Assembly (NCBI RefSeq): GCF_025398155.2
Contig: NZ_CP104562.2
Coordinates: 1,612,001 to 1,676,000, forward strand
DNA length: 64,000 bases
Reading direction: 5' to 3'
DNA from: Roseateles amylovorans
GTDB taxonomy: Bacteria > Pseudomonadota > Gammaproteobacteria > Burkholderiales > Burkholderiaceae_C
Shown: positions 8,266 through 17,176 of the stretch, one piece after another
Layout: every line of letters begins with the position of its first letter
How positions within the stretch are numbered: position 1 is the stretch's first letter
Program-made: the position numbers and the translations under genes
Notes under the pieces: model-generated
Database searches by the model: none
The model's input: the letters and a program-made list of their open reading frames with translations, nothing else
What the model was told of the DNA's origin: nothing

Positions 8266-9111
8266 ATGTCTTCCATCACGCGGCCCAGCCCGGGCTTCGG
8301 CCTGGGCCTGCGCAGCGCCCACTACAGCGCCTTTCTCGCCGAGCCCCAGCCGGTCGATTGGCTGGAGATCATCTCCGAGAACTACATGGTGCCCGGCGGC
8401 AAGCCGATGCAGATGCTGGAGGCGATCCGCGCAAGCTATCCGATGGCGATGCACGGCGTCTCGCTGTCCATCGGCGCGGTGGCTGGTCCTGACCTCGCCT
8501 ATCTGCGCCAGCTCAGGGCGCTGACTGAGCGGGTGCAGCCGCTATGGGTCTCCGACCATCTGTGCTGGACCGGGGTGCACGGCCGCCAGATGCATGACTT
8601 GCTGCCGTTGCCCTATACCGAGGAGGCGCTGGCCGTGGTCGCGGGCAATGTGGCCCGGGTGCAGGACGCGCTGGGCCGGCGCCTGGTGCTGGAGAACGTC
8701 TCCAGCTATATCGAATACAAGCAATCGGCGATGAGCGAGGCGCAGTTCCTGGCCGAGCTGTGCCGGCGCAGCGACTGCCTGTTGCTGGTCGATCTGAACA
8801 ACATCCATGTCAGCGCGGTCAACCACGGCTTTGATGCGATGGACTATCTGGACGCACTGCCGCAGGGACGCGTGCAGCAGTTTCATCTGGCCGGCCACAG
8901 CGACTACGGCGATCACCTGGTCGACACCCATGATCACCCGGTCGCCTCGCCGGTCTGGGCGCTGTATCGCGAGGTGCTGCGCCGCTTCGGGCCGGTGGCC
9001 ACCATGATTGAGCGGGACGATCGCATCCCGCCGCTGCCGGAGCTGCTGGCCGAGCTCGACATGGCGCGTGCCATCGCATCGGAAGTGGCTGTGGAGGCGT
9101 TCCCCGCATGA
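8266..9111 (+). CDS. bufB: BufB, DUF692 multinuclear iron oxidase of the bufferin pathway
   Basis: MNIO/DUF692-family enzyme expected to convert bufferin cysteines to modified (thiooxazole-type) residues before export. The 281-residue TIM-barrel protein shows family motifs: PGFGLGLRSAHY, DWLEIISENYM, AMHGVSLSIG, WVSDHLCWTG, VLENVSSYIEY, LLLVDLNNIHVSAVNHGFD and QFHLAGHSDYGDHLVDTHDHPV, containing the His, Glu, Asn and Asp metal ligands. The open frame begins far upstream inside bufA; the ATG at 8266 is chosen because it gives the normal DUF692 start. Its stop overlaps bufC (ATGA at 9108-9111). Confidence 0.93.
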   Translation: MSSITRPSPGFGLGLRSAHYSAFLAEPQPVDWLEIISENYMVPGGKPMQMLEAIRASYPMAMHGVSLSIGAVAGPDLAYLRQLRALTERVQPLWVSDHLCWTGVHGRQMHDLLPLPYTEEALAVVAGNVARVQDALGRRLVLENVSSYIEYKQSAMSEAQFLAELCRRSDCLLLVDLNNIHVSAVNHGFDAMDYLDALPQGRVQQFHLAGHSDYGDHLVDTHDHPVASPVWALYREVLRRFGPVATMIERDDRIPPLPELLAELDMARAIASEVAVEAFPA

Positions 9112-9881
9112 CGCTCGAAACCCTGCAGGCCGAGTTTCAGGCGCTGCTGCTGGATCAGCCGCAGCAGTTCGCCGCCGCAGTCAGGCCCGGCGGCATCGGC
9201 GTTGAGCGTCGGCTGGCGATCTACCACCAGGCCTACCGCGCCCGTCTGGTCGAGACCCTGCTCGACAGCTATGGCCATACCGCCGCCTATCTGGGCGACC
9301 AGGCCTTCGAGCGCGAGGCGCGCGCCTACCTGATGGCCCACCCTTCGAGCCAACCCAGCCTGCGCTGGTTCGGCGCCGCCTTCCCGGCCTGGCTGGCCGA
9401 GCGCCATCCGCAGGACCTCGACATTGCCGAGCTGGCCGCGCTCGATTGGGCTCTGCGCGAGGCCTTTGATGCCGCCGACGCGCAAGCCCTGACCCCCGCC
9501 GACTTGGCAGCGCTGCCGGCCGAGGCCTGGGCCACGGTGGGCTTTGGCCTGCCGCCCAGCTATCGCCGTCTGCGCCTGAGCCACAACACGCTGGCGATCT
9601 GGCAGGCGTTGGACCAGGATGAGACGCCGCCCTCGGCCGAGCCGCTGGTGCAGGCGCTGGATGTCCTGATCTGGCGACGCGGCAGCAGCCCGCACTTCCG
9701 CAGCCTTGGCACGCTGGAAGCTGCCGCGCTGGATGCCCTGGCCCAGGGCCAAAGCTTCGCTGCGCTGTGCGAGGCCCTGAGCGAACGCTTCCCCGATTCG
9801 AACCTTGTCAGCGAGGTGGGTGGCCTGCTGCGACGCTGGGTCGAGGAAGGACTGCTCGCCGGCCTCACCGGGGCGCGATGA
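9108..9881 (+). CDS. bufC: BufC, DUF2063-domain partner of BufB
   Basis: Partner protein of the DUF692 enzyme; in characterised RiPP systems it helps recognise the precursor leader and support modification. The 257-residue product starts with the DUF2063 region (ETLQAEFQALLLDQ, RRLAIYHQAYRARLVETLLDSYGHTAAYLG) and has a variable C-terminal part (LDVLIWRRGSSPHFRSLG, LLRRWVEEGLLAGL). The start overlaps the bufB stop by four bases. The operon ends here with no visible DoxX-type BufD membrane gene. Confidence 0.9.
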   Translation: MTLETLQAEFQALLLDQPQQFAAAVRPGGIGVERRLAIYHQAYRARLVETLLDSYGHTAAYLGDQAFEREARAYLMAHPSSQPSLRWFGAAFPAWLAERHPQDLDIAELAALDWALREAFDAADAQALTPADLAALPAEAWATVGFGLPPSYRRLRLSHNTLAIWQALDQDETPPSAEPLVQALDVLIWRRGSSPHFRSLGTLEAAALDALAQGQSFAALCEALSERFPDSNLVSEVGGLLRRWVEEGLLAGLTGAR

Positions 9882-9893
9882 CGGCACCGGGTC

Positions 9894-10094
9894 TCAATCT
9901 AATTCCGTCGCAATGGCCGCCGGGCCCGGGCCCTCGGGACCGGGCTGCAACTGCGCGAGGTCGTGACAGCGCTCGGTGGTGCCGCCGTTGATAGGGAAGT
10001 GTCGGGCGGCCGCATCGGTGGCGATCACCTCGCCGATCGGGGCGAAGGCAGCGATCAGAGGCTGTGGGGTCAGGAGGCGGGGCGTGCTGTTCAG
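9894..10094 (-). pseudogene. allA: allA remnant (ureidoglycolate lyase, N-terminal fragment)
   Basis: The minus-strand frame from about 10094 to the stop at 9894 reads LTPQPLIAAFAPIGEVIAT, then HFPINGGTTERCHDLAQL, which is the unmistakable N-terminus of ureidoglycolate lyase, the last step of allantoin breakdown. Homology stops after about 45 residues and the frame ends shortly after; the intact enzyme is about 160-170 residues. No ATG stands at the expected place (CTG instead). The missing C-terminal part would lie where bufC now ends, so the gene was truncated by deletion or by arrival of the bufferin operon. Recognition is from family memory, not a search. Confidence 0.75.
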
Positions 10095-10219
10095 TGATCT
10101 CCATGCGCCCACTGTTGCGGCCAGATCGCCTTGGCGCCATTTGTGTTGACAGGCCCTAGACAAATCTCCAGGGCATGCGGCTTGCCGCCGGTGCCGTCTC
10201 GGCGTAGCGTGCAACCTCA

Positions 10220-10699
10220 ATGAACACATTCGACCCCCCTTCCTCCGAGACCGGCGCCGGGACCGCGGCCAGCCTCCACCTCGTGTGTCCGTCCTGCGGC
10301 GCCAAGAACCGGGTGCCGCGCCAGCGGCTGTCGGAATCGCCGGACTGTGGCCGCTGCGGCACGGCGCTGATGGCGGCCAAGCCGATGGACTTGTCGCCGG
10401 AGGTGTTTGACCGCTATGTCGCCGGCACCGAGTTGCCGGTGGTGGTGGACTGCTGGGCGGCGTGGTGCGGCCCGTGCCGGACGATGGCGCCGCAGTTCGA
10501 GAAGGCGGCTCAGGCGCTGCCGATGCTGCGGTTCGTGAAGCTGGACACGGAGGCCGCGCCGCAGCAGAGCGCGCGCTACGCCATCCGGAGCATCCCGACA
10601 CTGCTGCTGTTTGTGGGGGGCCGCGAGGTGGCCCGTCAGGCGGGCGCGATGCCGGCGCAGGCGATCGTGGACTGGGTACGCGGCAGCCTGCCGCGCTGA
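10220..10699 (+). CDS. trxC: Thioredoxin 2 (TrxC)
   Basis: Cytosolic disulfide reductase with an N-terminal zinc ribbon, typical of TrxC and often part of oxidative-stress defence. The 159-residue product carries CPSC (23-26) and CGRC (43-46) zinc ligands, then a thioredoxin fold with the active site WCGPC (82-86) and the cis-proline segment IRSIPTLLLF. The extra ~20 residues at the N-terminus are low-complexity. It stands alone between the allA remnant and the convergent recJ. Confidence 0.93.
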   Translation: MNTFDPPSSETGAGTAASLHLVCPSCGAKNRVPRQRLSESPDCGRCGTALMAAKPMDLSPEVFDRYVAGTELPVVVDCWAAWCGPCRTMAPQFEKAAQALPMLRFVKLDTEAAPQQSARYAIRSIPTLLLFVGGREVARQAGAMPAQAIVDWVRGSLPR

Positions 10700-10819
10700 A
10701 GACGCACGCGGGTCTGTGTCAACCAGACCCCTCGCCCTGACACCGTCCCGCAGGCATCTGCCGGCCTGACCGGCGTTGTCCGACCTGCTGCGGACGAGCG
10801 CGTCCGCCAGCCCGGCGGA

Positions 10820-12559
10820 TCACTCCGCCATCGCTTCCACCACCATCTGCACCCGTTTCTGCCCCTGGTACTCATCCAGGCTGAGCCGATAGGCCAGGGT
10901 GACCTGCTCGGGCAGCGGTTCGGTGTGGCCAAACCAGATGGCATCCCGCAGCAGCGCGCCTTGCCGCAGGCGCAGCTTGAGATGGCGCTCGCCGACCAGG
11001 CGCTGGTTGATCACCTGGACCCGGTCGCAGAACAGCGGCGCCTCGAAGGCCTGGCCCCAGACCTGGGCCTCGAGCTCCTGCACGGTTTCCGGGCAGAAGG
11101 CTTCGGGCGGCAGCGGCCCGTCGGTGCGCAGGGTGCGGGTGAGGGCGCCGTCGTCCAGCCATTCGCGGGCGATCTGCTCGAAGGCGGCACCGAAGGCCGC
11201 CACCCCGCCGGGCGCGAGGGTGCAACCGGCGGCCATGGCATGGCCACCGAACTTGCGCAGCAGATCGGGATGGCGTTTGGAGATCAGGTCCAGCGCATCC
11301 CGCAGGTGGAAGCCGGCGATCGATCGCCCGGAGCCTTTCAACTGGCCGTCCGCCCCTTTGGCGAAGACAAACACCGGCCGATGCAGCCGATCCTTGATGC
11401 GAGAGGCCACGATGCCGACCACGCCCTCATGGAAGTCTTCATCGAAGATCGCCAACGCGGGCGGCGGTGCGCCGTTGAGTCGGGGATCGGCCATCAGGCG
11501 GTCAAGCAGGACCAAGGCCTGCTCCTGCATCCCGGCCTCGATCTCGCGGCGTTCGCGGTTGATGCGGTCCAGCTCGCGGGCGAGTTCCAGCGCCTGATCG
11601 GAGTCGTCGCAGGTCAGGCAGCCGATGCCCATGGTCATGTCGGCCAGCCGCCCGGCCGCATTGATGCGTGGCCCGAGTGCGAAGCCCAGATCGAAGCTGT
11701 TCGCGCGTGAGGCATCCCGCCCGGCGGCGGTGAACAGCGCGGCCACGCCGGGCTGCATGCGGCCTTCGCGCATCCGTTGCAGGCCTTGCGCCACCAGCCG
11801 CCGGTTGTTGGCGTCCAGCTTCACCACGTCGGCCACCGTGCCCAGCGCGACCAGATCCATCACGCCGAGCAGGCTGGGCAGCCGGTCCTTGGCGGACGGA
11901 TCGCGACGGATCAGCTCATCCCGCAGCGCCCACAACACGTAGAAGGCCACGCCGACGCCGGCCAGGCTCTTGCTCTCGAAGCCGCAGCCGGGCTGGTTGG
12001 GATTCACCAGCGCATCGGCGTCGGGCACGGTGGGCTGGCCCTGGGCATCGGCGGCGGGCAGGTGGTGATCGGTGACCAGCACCTTCAGCCCGAGTGCGCG
12101 GGCATGGGACACGCCCGCATGGCTGGCGATGCCGTTGTCCACGGTGACCAGCACCTGCGGCCGATGCTGAAGCGCCAGCTCGACGATGGTGGGCGTCAGG
12201 CCGTAGCCGTGCACCGCCCGGTCGGGCACCACATAGCTGAGCGTGCCCGCGCGGGCGCCGAGCATCGCCAGGCCGCGCAGCATGACCGCGCAGGCGGTGG
12301 CGCCGTCGCAGTCGTAGTCGGCCACGATGCACAGGCGCTCGCCGGCCTGCAGGCTGTCGGCCAGCAGGTTGGCGGCGCGGTCAATGTCCTTCAGGTCGGT
12401 GGGGCGCAGCAGATGCTTGAAGCTGGGCGCCAGGTCCACGGCGGAACTGACACCGCGAGCGGCGAACAGCCGGGCGAGCAAGGGCGAGACGCCGGCCTGC
12501 TCCAGCGCAAAGGCGCTGTCCGGCGGCACATCGCGGACCAGCAGGCGCGGCGCGTTCAC
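10820..12559 (-). CDS. recJ: Single-stranded-DNA exonuclease RecJ
   Basis: 5'-3' exonuclease of recombination and mismatch repair, DHH family. The 579-residue product has ADYDCDGATA (motif I), VTVDNGI, VTDHHLP (DHH motif), ALGTVADVV and GFALGPRINAAGRL, then the DHHA1 part with GSGRSIAGFHLRDAL and KFGGHAMAAGC. The C-terminal oligonucleotide-binding region follows. Its ATG overlaps the stop of the rpfE-like gene by four bases, so the two are translationally coupled. Confidence 0.95.
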   Translation of the reverse strand: MNAPRLLVRDVPPDSAFALEQAGVSPLLARLFAARGVSSAVDLAPSFKHLLRPTDLKDIDRAANLLADSLQAGERLCIVADYDCDGATACAVMLRGLAMLGARAGTLSYVVPDRAVHGYGLTPTIVELALQHRPQVLVTVDNGIASHAGVSHARALGLKVLVTDHHLPAADAQGQPTVPDADALVNPNQPGCGFESKSLAGVGVAFYVLWALRDELIRRDPSAKDRLPSLLGVMDLVALGTVADVVKLDANNRRLVAQGLQRMREGRMQPGVAALFTAAGRDASRANSFDLGFALGPRINAAGRLADMTMGIGCLTCDDSDQALELARELDRINRERREIEAGMQEQALVLLDRLMADPRLNGAPPPALAIFDEDFHEGVVGIVASRIKDRLHRPVFVFAKGADGQLKGSGRSIAGFHLRDALDLISKRHPDLLRKFGGHAMAAGCTLAPGGVAAFGAAFEQIAREWLDDGALTRTLRTDGPLPPEAFCPETVQELEAQVWGQAFEAPLFCDRVQVINQRLVGERHLKLRLRQGALLRDAIWFGHTEPLPEQVTLAYRLSLDEYQGQKRVQMVVEAMAE

Positions 12560-13620
12560 AGGGCCCCCAAGGCGTCGGCCACACGCACCTGCGGCGGCGA
12601 GAGCCGCTCGCGCAGGCGTTGCCAGGCGCCGCCCGTGCGCCGCTCCCAGGTGCGGGCCAGCCGCTCGCCGCTGAGCGTGAGCCGCAGCGGTCCGCCCTCG
12701 CGCACCTGGCGCAGCGCCTGCGTCAGCGGGCCGGCGTCCAGCGCTTTCCAGGCCTCGCTCCAGCGGTAGAGATCGCCCGCATGCATCGGCGCGCGCAGGC
12801 GGTCGTCCAGGATGAGGTCCGTTGGCAAGTCCTGGCCCCCATCGCGGCCGCAGCCGCTGATCCAGGCGGCATTGAGCACCGGCAGGCGGCGGCCCTCCCG
12901 GGCGTCATTGAGCGGATGGTTGTGGAGCACCATCTGGATCTCGTTGAGCAGGGTGCGCAGTCGGCGGGCCTTCGGCATCCAGGTCTCCACGCCGCGGTTG
13001 ACGATGCGGTCCAGGCTGGCCGAGGGCAGGCCCTCCAGCGTGTCATGGGCAATGGCCCATTGGTCGGCCGCGAGCCACTGCGTGCGCCAGCCCTCGTCGG
13101 CGGGGAAGACCGGGGAGAGCGCCTCCAGGAAGGCGCGCGATTCGGCTTCGTCCAGCTCAAGGGCCGCCGGATCCATGGCGGTGACCTGATCGGTGCCGAC
13201 GGACAGATGCAGCGGCGTCAGCAGCGCCCAGGCGGCGTGATCGGTGTCGTCATCGGCGCCGTGATCGGAAGATGGGGCGGACGCTTGGGCGGAGGCCCGA
13301 TGGGAGCCGTCATGCGGTGCGTTGTCGGCGGCTTTCCCGGTGGGAGCTCCTGCCGATCCAGCGTGCGGAGCCCGCAATTCACGGAGGCGCCAGGCGCCCA
13401 GCGGGATCGGACCGTCCGCCGGTGCCGGCAGGCCCCGCAGTTGGGCCAGGGCCCGCTCGTGGGGCGGGAGGAGGGTGAGTTCATCGTCGCCCACGTCGGC
13501 GCCCGGTGTGGGTGGGCCCAGCAGGCCGAGCAGATGACTCAGCGCGGGCAGCTCCAGCTCGCGCAGCGCGGCCTCGAAATGCGGCTCCAGCGCGCTGGCA
13601 TGGGAAATCATCAGATGCAT
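12556..13620 (-). CDS. RpfE-like conserved protein upstream of recJ
   Basis: A 354-residue protein without a secure biochemical role. Its place, overlapping recJ by four bases, matches rpfE-recJ order known in Xanthomonas, and homologues are sometimes labelled phosphoglycerate mutase/alkaline-phosphatase-superfamily. Seen here: N-terminal LELPALSHLLGLLG, a poorly conserved Ala/Gly-rich insert (~90-125), then LTPLHLSVGTDQVT, WLAADQWAIAHDTLEGLPSASLDRIVNRGVETWMP, NEIQMVLHNHPLNDAR and LNAAWISGCG, the last being the most family-typical segments. No signal peptide or membrane segment. Confidence 0.7.
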   Translation of the reverse strand: MHLMISHASALEPHFEAALRELELPALSHLLGLLGPPTPGADVGDDELTLLPPHERALAQLRGLPAPADGPIPLGAWRLRELRAPHAGSAGAPTGKAADNAPHDGSHRASAQASAPSSDHGADDDTDHAAWALLTPLHLSVGTDQVTAMDPAALELDEAESRAFLEALSPVFPADEGWRTQWLAADQWAIAHDTLEGLPSASLDRIVNRGVETWMPKARRLRTLLNEIQMVLHNHPLNDAREGRRLPVLNAAWISGCGRDGGQDLPTDLILDDRLRAPMHAGDLYRWSEAWKALDAGPLTQALRQVREGGPLRLTLSGERLARTWERRTGGAWQRLRERLSPPQVRVADALGAL

Positions 13621-13755
13621 GGGCGCGATTATCGGCGCCTGCTGCCGGGGGCGGGGTGGGGGAGCGGGTTGCCCCCAGTCTGCCCCTCAGAAAGAGCGAG
13701 GCAGGCTGGGGCGCGGTCATCAAGGTTTCATGAGCCATCCCCAAGCTGTGGGGCC

Positions 13756-14622
13756 ATGCTGACCGACACCCTCATGGCCGCCGCAGTGTCCAACGAACCG
13801 CCCGGGGCCGAGGCGGAGGAGGGCGGTTCGCTGCGCTTCCGAACGGTGTGGATCTCCGATCTGCACCTGGGCACGCCGGGCTGCCAGGCGCGGGCGCTGC
13901 TGGAATTCCTGCGCGAGGTGGAGTGCGAGCAGCTCTTCCTGGTGGGCGACATCGTCGACGGCTGGCAGCTGCGCCGCAGCTGGTATTGGCCGCAGGCCCA
14001 CAACGACGTGGTGCAGAAGCTGCTGCGCAAGGCGCGCAAGGGTTGCCGGGTGATCTATGTGCCGGGCAACCATGATGAATTTGCCCGCAAGTACCTGCAG
14101 CACAGCTTCGGCGGCATCGAGGTGGCCCAGGAGTGGATCCACGAAACGGCGGACGGCCGCAAGCTCTGGGTCACCCACGGCGACCTGTTCGATGGGGTCA
14201 TCCAGTGCGCCAAGTGGCTGGCGCATGTCGGCGACACGCTCTATGAGTTCACACTCAAGCTCAACCGCCATCTGAACTCAATGCGGGCCCGGCTCGGGCT
14301 GCCGTACTGGAGCCTCAGCAAGTATCTGAAGCTCAAGGTCAAGCGGGCGGTGTCCTATGTCAGCGATTTCGAGGAAGCGCTGGCCCGCGAGGCCCGCAAG
14401 CGGGGGGTGCAGGGCGTCGTCTGCGGCCATATCCATCACGCGGAACTGCGTGACATCGACGGCATCCTCTATGCCAACGACGGCGACTGGGTCGAAAGCC
14501 TGACCGCCCTGGTGGAACACGCCGACGGCCACCTGGAGATCATCGACTGGGGCGAGCGCCGGCGCCAGGAGGCGAGCGTGGCCGCGCAGTCCCTGGCCGC
14601 AGCGATGCGCACCGCGGCTTGA
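13756..14622 (+). CDS. Metallophosphoesterase, UDP-2,3-diacylglucosamine diphosphatase-like
   Basis: Calcineurin-like phosphoesterase of the LpxH-related group, probably acting on lipid A precursors or a related diphosphate. Metal-ligand motifs are complete: WISDLHLGTPG, LVGDIVDGW, YVPGNHDEFAR, WVTHGDLFDG and VCGHIHHAELR. The product is 288 residues from ATG 13756; an ATG at 13774 is an alternative start. The open frame runs over 1.1 kb further upstream antisense to recJ's neighbour and was rejected as artefact. The C-terminal Ala-rich tail is longer than in E. coli LpxH, so the exact substrate is uncertain. Confidence 0.85.
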   Translation: MLTDTLMAAAVSNEPPGAEAEEGGSLRFRTVWISDLHLGTPGCQARALLEFLREVECEQLFLVGDIVDGWQLRRSWYWPQAHNDVVQKLLRKARKGCRVIYVPGNHDEFARKYLQHSFGGIEVAQEWIHETADGRKLWVTHGDLFDGVIQCAKWLAHVGDTLYEFTLKLNRHLNSMRARLGLPYWSLSKYLKLKVKRAVSYVSDFEEALAREARKRGVQGVVCGHIHHAELRDIDGILYANDGDWVESLTALVEHADGHLEIIDWGERRRQEASVAAQSLAAAMRTAA

Positions 14623-14772
14623 GCCCGGCGGTGCTGCTCGGGCAGATGGGACGCCGGCGGCCTTCGAGAACGTCGACGCCGCGCTTTCGCGCCCTCCCTT
14701 CAATGGCCGGCCCGGGACCTCGCTGCGCCCCAGGGCGGGCCGTTCCCTTTCGCCCGGATGGCTCTAAAGAGG

Positions 14773-14799
14773 GTCACCGGACTGTCACGATAGCTTCAT
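14773..14799 (+). promoter_or_regulatory. Pho-box-like array upstream of ppk1
   Basis: Three half-sites in 11-base register: GTCAC (14773-14777), GTCAC inside CTGTCAC (14784-14788) and TTCAT (14795-14799). PhoB boxes are 7-base half-sites (CTGTCAT-like) repeated every 11 bases, and ppk genes are known PhoB targets. The array ends 11 bases before the ppk1 ATG, so it would overlap or lie downstream of the transcription start unless the message is almost leaderless. Confidence 0.45.
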
Positions 14800-14810
14800 A
14801 GAATCATCCC

Positions 14811-16865
14811 ATGACCGTGCCCGCCGTGCCTTTGCTCAACCGCGAACAAGCGATCCTCGAGTTCAACCGACGCGTGCTCGCCCAGGCCCAGCGCAGCGAT
14901 GTGCCGCTGCTGGAGCGCCTGCGCTACATCTGCATCGTCTCGAGCAATCTGGACGAGTTCTTCGAAGTCCGCTTTGCCGACATGCTGGATGCCCAGCGCG
15001 ACGGCAGCGGGCTGGTGACCCAGCGCGACGTGGAGCGGGTCGCCCGCGCGGCGCACAACCTGATCGACGAGCAGTACGGCATCTTCAACGACCAGGTGAT
15101 GCCGGTGCTGCGCGACTACGGCATCCAGATCCTGAACCATGCGGACCGCAATGAGGAGCAGCGCGCCTGGGTGTCGCGCTTTTTCGAGCGGGAAGTGCGG
15201 CCGCTGCTGGTGCCGGTGGGCCTGGACCCGGCCCACCCGTTCCCGCAGGTGGCCAACAAGTCGCTGCATTTCGTCGCCCGGCTGTCCGGCAAGGATGCGC
15301 TGGGCCGCGACACCCGGATCGCCATCGTCAAGGTGCCGCGGGTGCTGCCCCGGGTGATCAAACTGCCGCCGGCGATCACCGGGGGCAAGCAATGCTTCGT
15401 GCTGCTCACCAGCGTGATCCGCGCGCATCTGGAAAACCTGTTCCCCGGGCGCCAGGTGGAAGCGTTCTCGCAGTTCCGTGTCACCCGGGATTCGGACCTG
15501 GAGGTGGACGAGGAAGAGATCGCCAACCTGCGCCATGCGCTGCGCTCCGGCCTGACGACCCGCCACTTCGGCCGTGCGGTGCGGATTGAGGTGGTCAACA
15601 CCTGTCCGGAAGAGCTGTCGCGCTTCCTGCTGGAGCAGTTTGCGCTGCCGGAAGCGGCGCTGTACCGGGTCAACGGCCCGGTGAACCTGGTGCGCCTGAT
15701 CGAGCTCATCGACCAGACCGATGCGGACGAGCTGCGCTTCCAGCCCTATGAGCCGAGCTGGCCGGTCGGGCGGTTGCCGCGGGGCAAGTCCATCCTGGAC
15801 AAGCTCCGCACCAAGGGCGATGTGCTGCTGCACCATCCGTTCGAGAGCTTCGATCCGGTGGTGCAGATGCTGCGCGAGGCGGTGGACGATCCCGATGTGC
15901 TGGCCATCAAGCAGACCATCTATCGCACCGGCAGCCAGTCGGTGCTGGCGGACCTGCTGATCGAGGCGGCCCGCCGTGGCAAGGAAGTGCTGGCGGTGGT
16001 GGAGCTCAAGGCCCGTTTCGACGAGGAAGCCAACATCAACTGGGCCGAGCGGCTGGAGGCTGTGGGCGCGCAGGTGGTGTACGGCATCGTGGGCTTGAAG
16101 ACCCATGCCAAGCTGATGCTGATCACCCGCCGCGAAGGCGGCAAGCTGCGTCGCTATGGACATCTGTCCACCGGCAACTACAACCCGAAGACGGCGCGCT
16201 TCTACACCGACCTCGGCTACCTGACCGCCGACCCCGAGCTGACGGCGGACATGGATCTGGTGTTCCGCCAGTTGGCCTCGCTGTCCAAGTTCAAGGCGCC
16301 GAAGAAACTGCTGCTGGCCCCGTTCAATCTGCACCGCACCATGTGCGAGCTGCTGAGCCTGGTGGAAGAGGCGGCACGTCGGGGCGAACCGGCGCGGGTG
16401 GTGCTGAAGATCAATTCACTGACCGATGGCGAACTGATCCAGGCGCTGATCCAGGCCGGTCAGGCGGGGGCGCGCATCGACCTGATCGTGCGCGGCGCCT
16501 GCATGCTGCCGCCGGGCTTGCCGGGGCAGACCGACAACATCCTGATCCGGTCGGTGGTCGGCCGCTTCCTGGAGCATTCGCGGATCTTCTACTTCCGCTG
16601 GGGCAAGACCGACGAGCAGGAGGCGCTCTACCTGTCCAGCGCCGACTGGATGAGCCGCAACATGTTGCGCCGCATCGAGGTGGCCTGGCCGGTGCTGGAT
16701 CCCAAGCTGCGCCAGCGGGTGCTGGATGAGGGCCTGACGCCCTATCTGCACGACACGCAGGATGCCTGGCAACTGGGGCCGGACGGCACCTCCCAGCGGG
16801 TGAACGGCGATCCGACCACCAGCGTCAGCGCGCAACAGGCGCTGATGCGGATGTATGCGGAGTAG
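14811..16865 (+). CDS. ppk1: Polyphosphate kinase 1
   Basis: Makes inorganic polyphosphate from ATP, membrane-associated, through a phosphohistidine intermediate. The 684-residue length is normal. Visible landmarks: N-terminal LLNREQAILEFNRRVL, SSNLDEFFEVR, the catalytic-histidine motif YGHLSTGNYNPKTARFYTDLG, the second conserved histidine near FLEHSRIFYFRWG, and YLSSADWMSRNMLRRIEVAWPV. The exopolyphosphatase gene ppx lies nearby in the opposite direction. A Pho-box-like array immediately upstream suggests phosphate-starvation control. Confidence 0.97.
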   Translation: MTVPAVPLLNREQAILEFNRRVLAQAQRSDVPLLERLRYICIVSSNLDEFFEVRFADMLDAQRDGSGLVTQRDVERVARAAHNLIDEQYGIFNDQVMPVLRDYGIQILNHADRNEEQRAWVSRFFEREVRPLLVPVGLDPAHPFPQVANKSLHFVARLSGKDALGRDTRIAIVKVPRVLPRVIKLPPAITGGKQCFVLLTSVIRAHLENLFPGRQVEAFSQFRVTRDSDLEVDEEEIANLRHALRSGLTTRHFGRAVRIEVVNTCPEELSRFLLEQFALPEAALYRVNGPVNLVRLIELIDQTDADELRFQPYEPSWPVGRLPRGKSILDKLRTKGDVLLHHPFESFDPVVQMLREAVDDPDVLAIKQTIYRTGSQSVLADLLIEAARRGKEVLAVVELKARFDEEANINWAERLEAVGAQVVYGIVGLKTHAKLMLITRREGGKLRRYGHLSTGNYNPKTARFYTDLGYLTADPELTADMDLVFRQLASLSKFKAPKKLLLAPFNLHRTMCELLSLVEEAARRGEPARVVLKINSLTDGELIQALIQAGQAGARIDLIVRGACMLPPGLPGQTDNILIRSVVGRFLEHSRIFYFRWGKTDEQEALYLSSADWMSRNMLRRIEVAWPVLDPKLRQRVLDEGLTPYLHDTQDAWQLGPDGTSQRVNGDPTTSVSAQQALMRMYAE

Positions 16866-17176
16866 GCTCGCGGCCCGGTAGCGATCCCGGTAGCGATCCC
16901 GGTAGCGATCTCGGTTTCGCTCTCGGTAGCGCGGCGCTGGAACGCGTCTTCCGGACGCTTCTTCGGTCCGCTTTTCCAGGGACGAGGCTGGGCGGTGCGG
17001 ATGGCCGGCGCGGATGGGCGCGGAGTCGCTCGACCGATGGCAAGGCACATCCTTTGCCCAATCCTGGGGACACCACCGATCACGTCGGTGGCGCTGGACG
17101 GTCGACGGGCCTCGGGCCTGTCGGACGGCGCGCTGCGGCGTGGTTTCACTTCAGTGTTCCCACGGAAAGGTTCCCC
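16866..17176. other. Intergenic region between ppk1 and the glycine-zipper lipoprotein gene
   Basis: About 310 bases. It opens with a 12-base tandem repeat (listed separately) directly after the ppk1 stop. No terminator with a T tract and no clear promoter was found; a GGAAAGG ribosome-binding site precedes the next gene. Confidence 0.4.
16877..16931. repeat. 12-bp tandem repeat
   Basis: GGTAGCGATCCC occurs at 16877 and 16889, then GGTAGCGATCTC at 16901, GGTTTCGCTCTC at 16913 and a partial GGTAGCG at 16925. The first two copies are identical and later ones diverge, as in a small minisatellite. Confidence 0.9.

Noticed and set aside
9865..10140. A 91-codon ORF on the minus strand starting at an ATG near 10140
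   Set aside because: It is in a different frame from the allA-like fragment and encodes Arg/Pro-rich sequence with no features.
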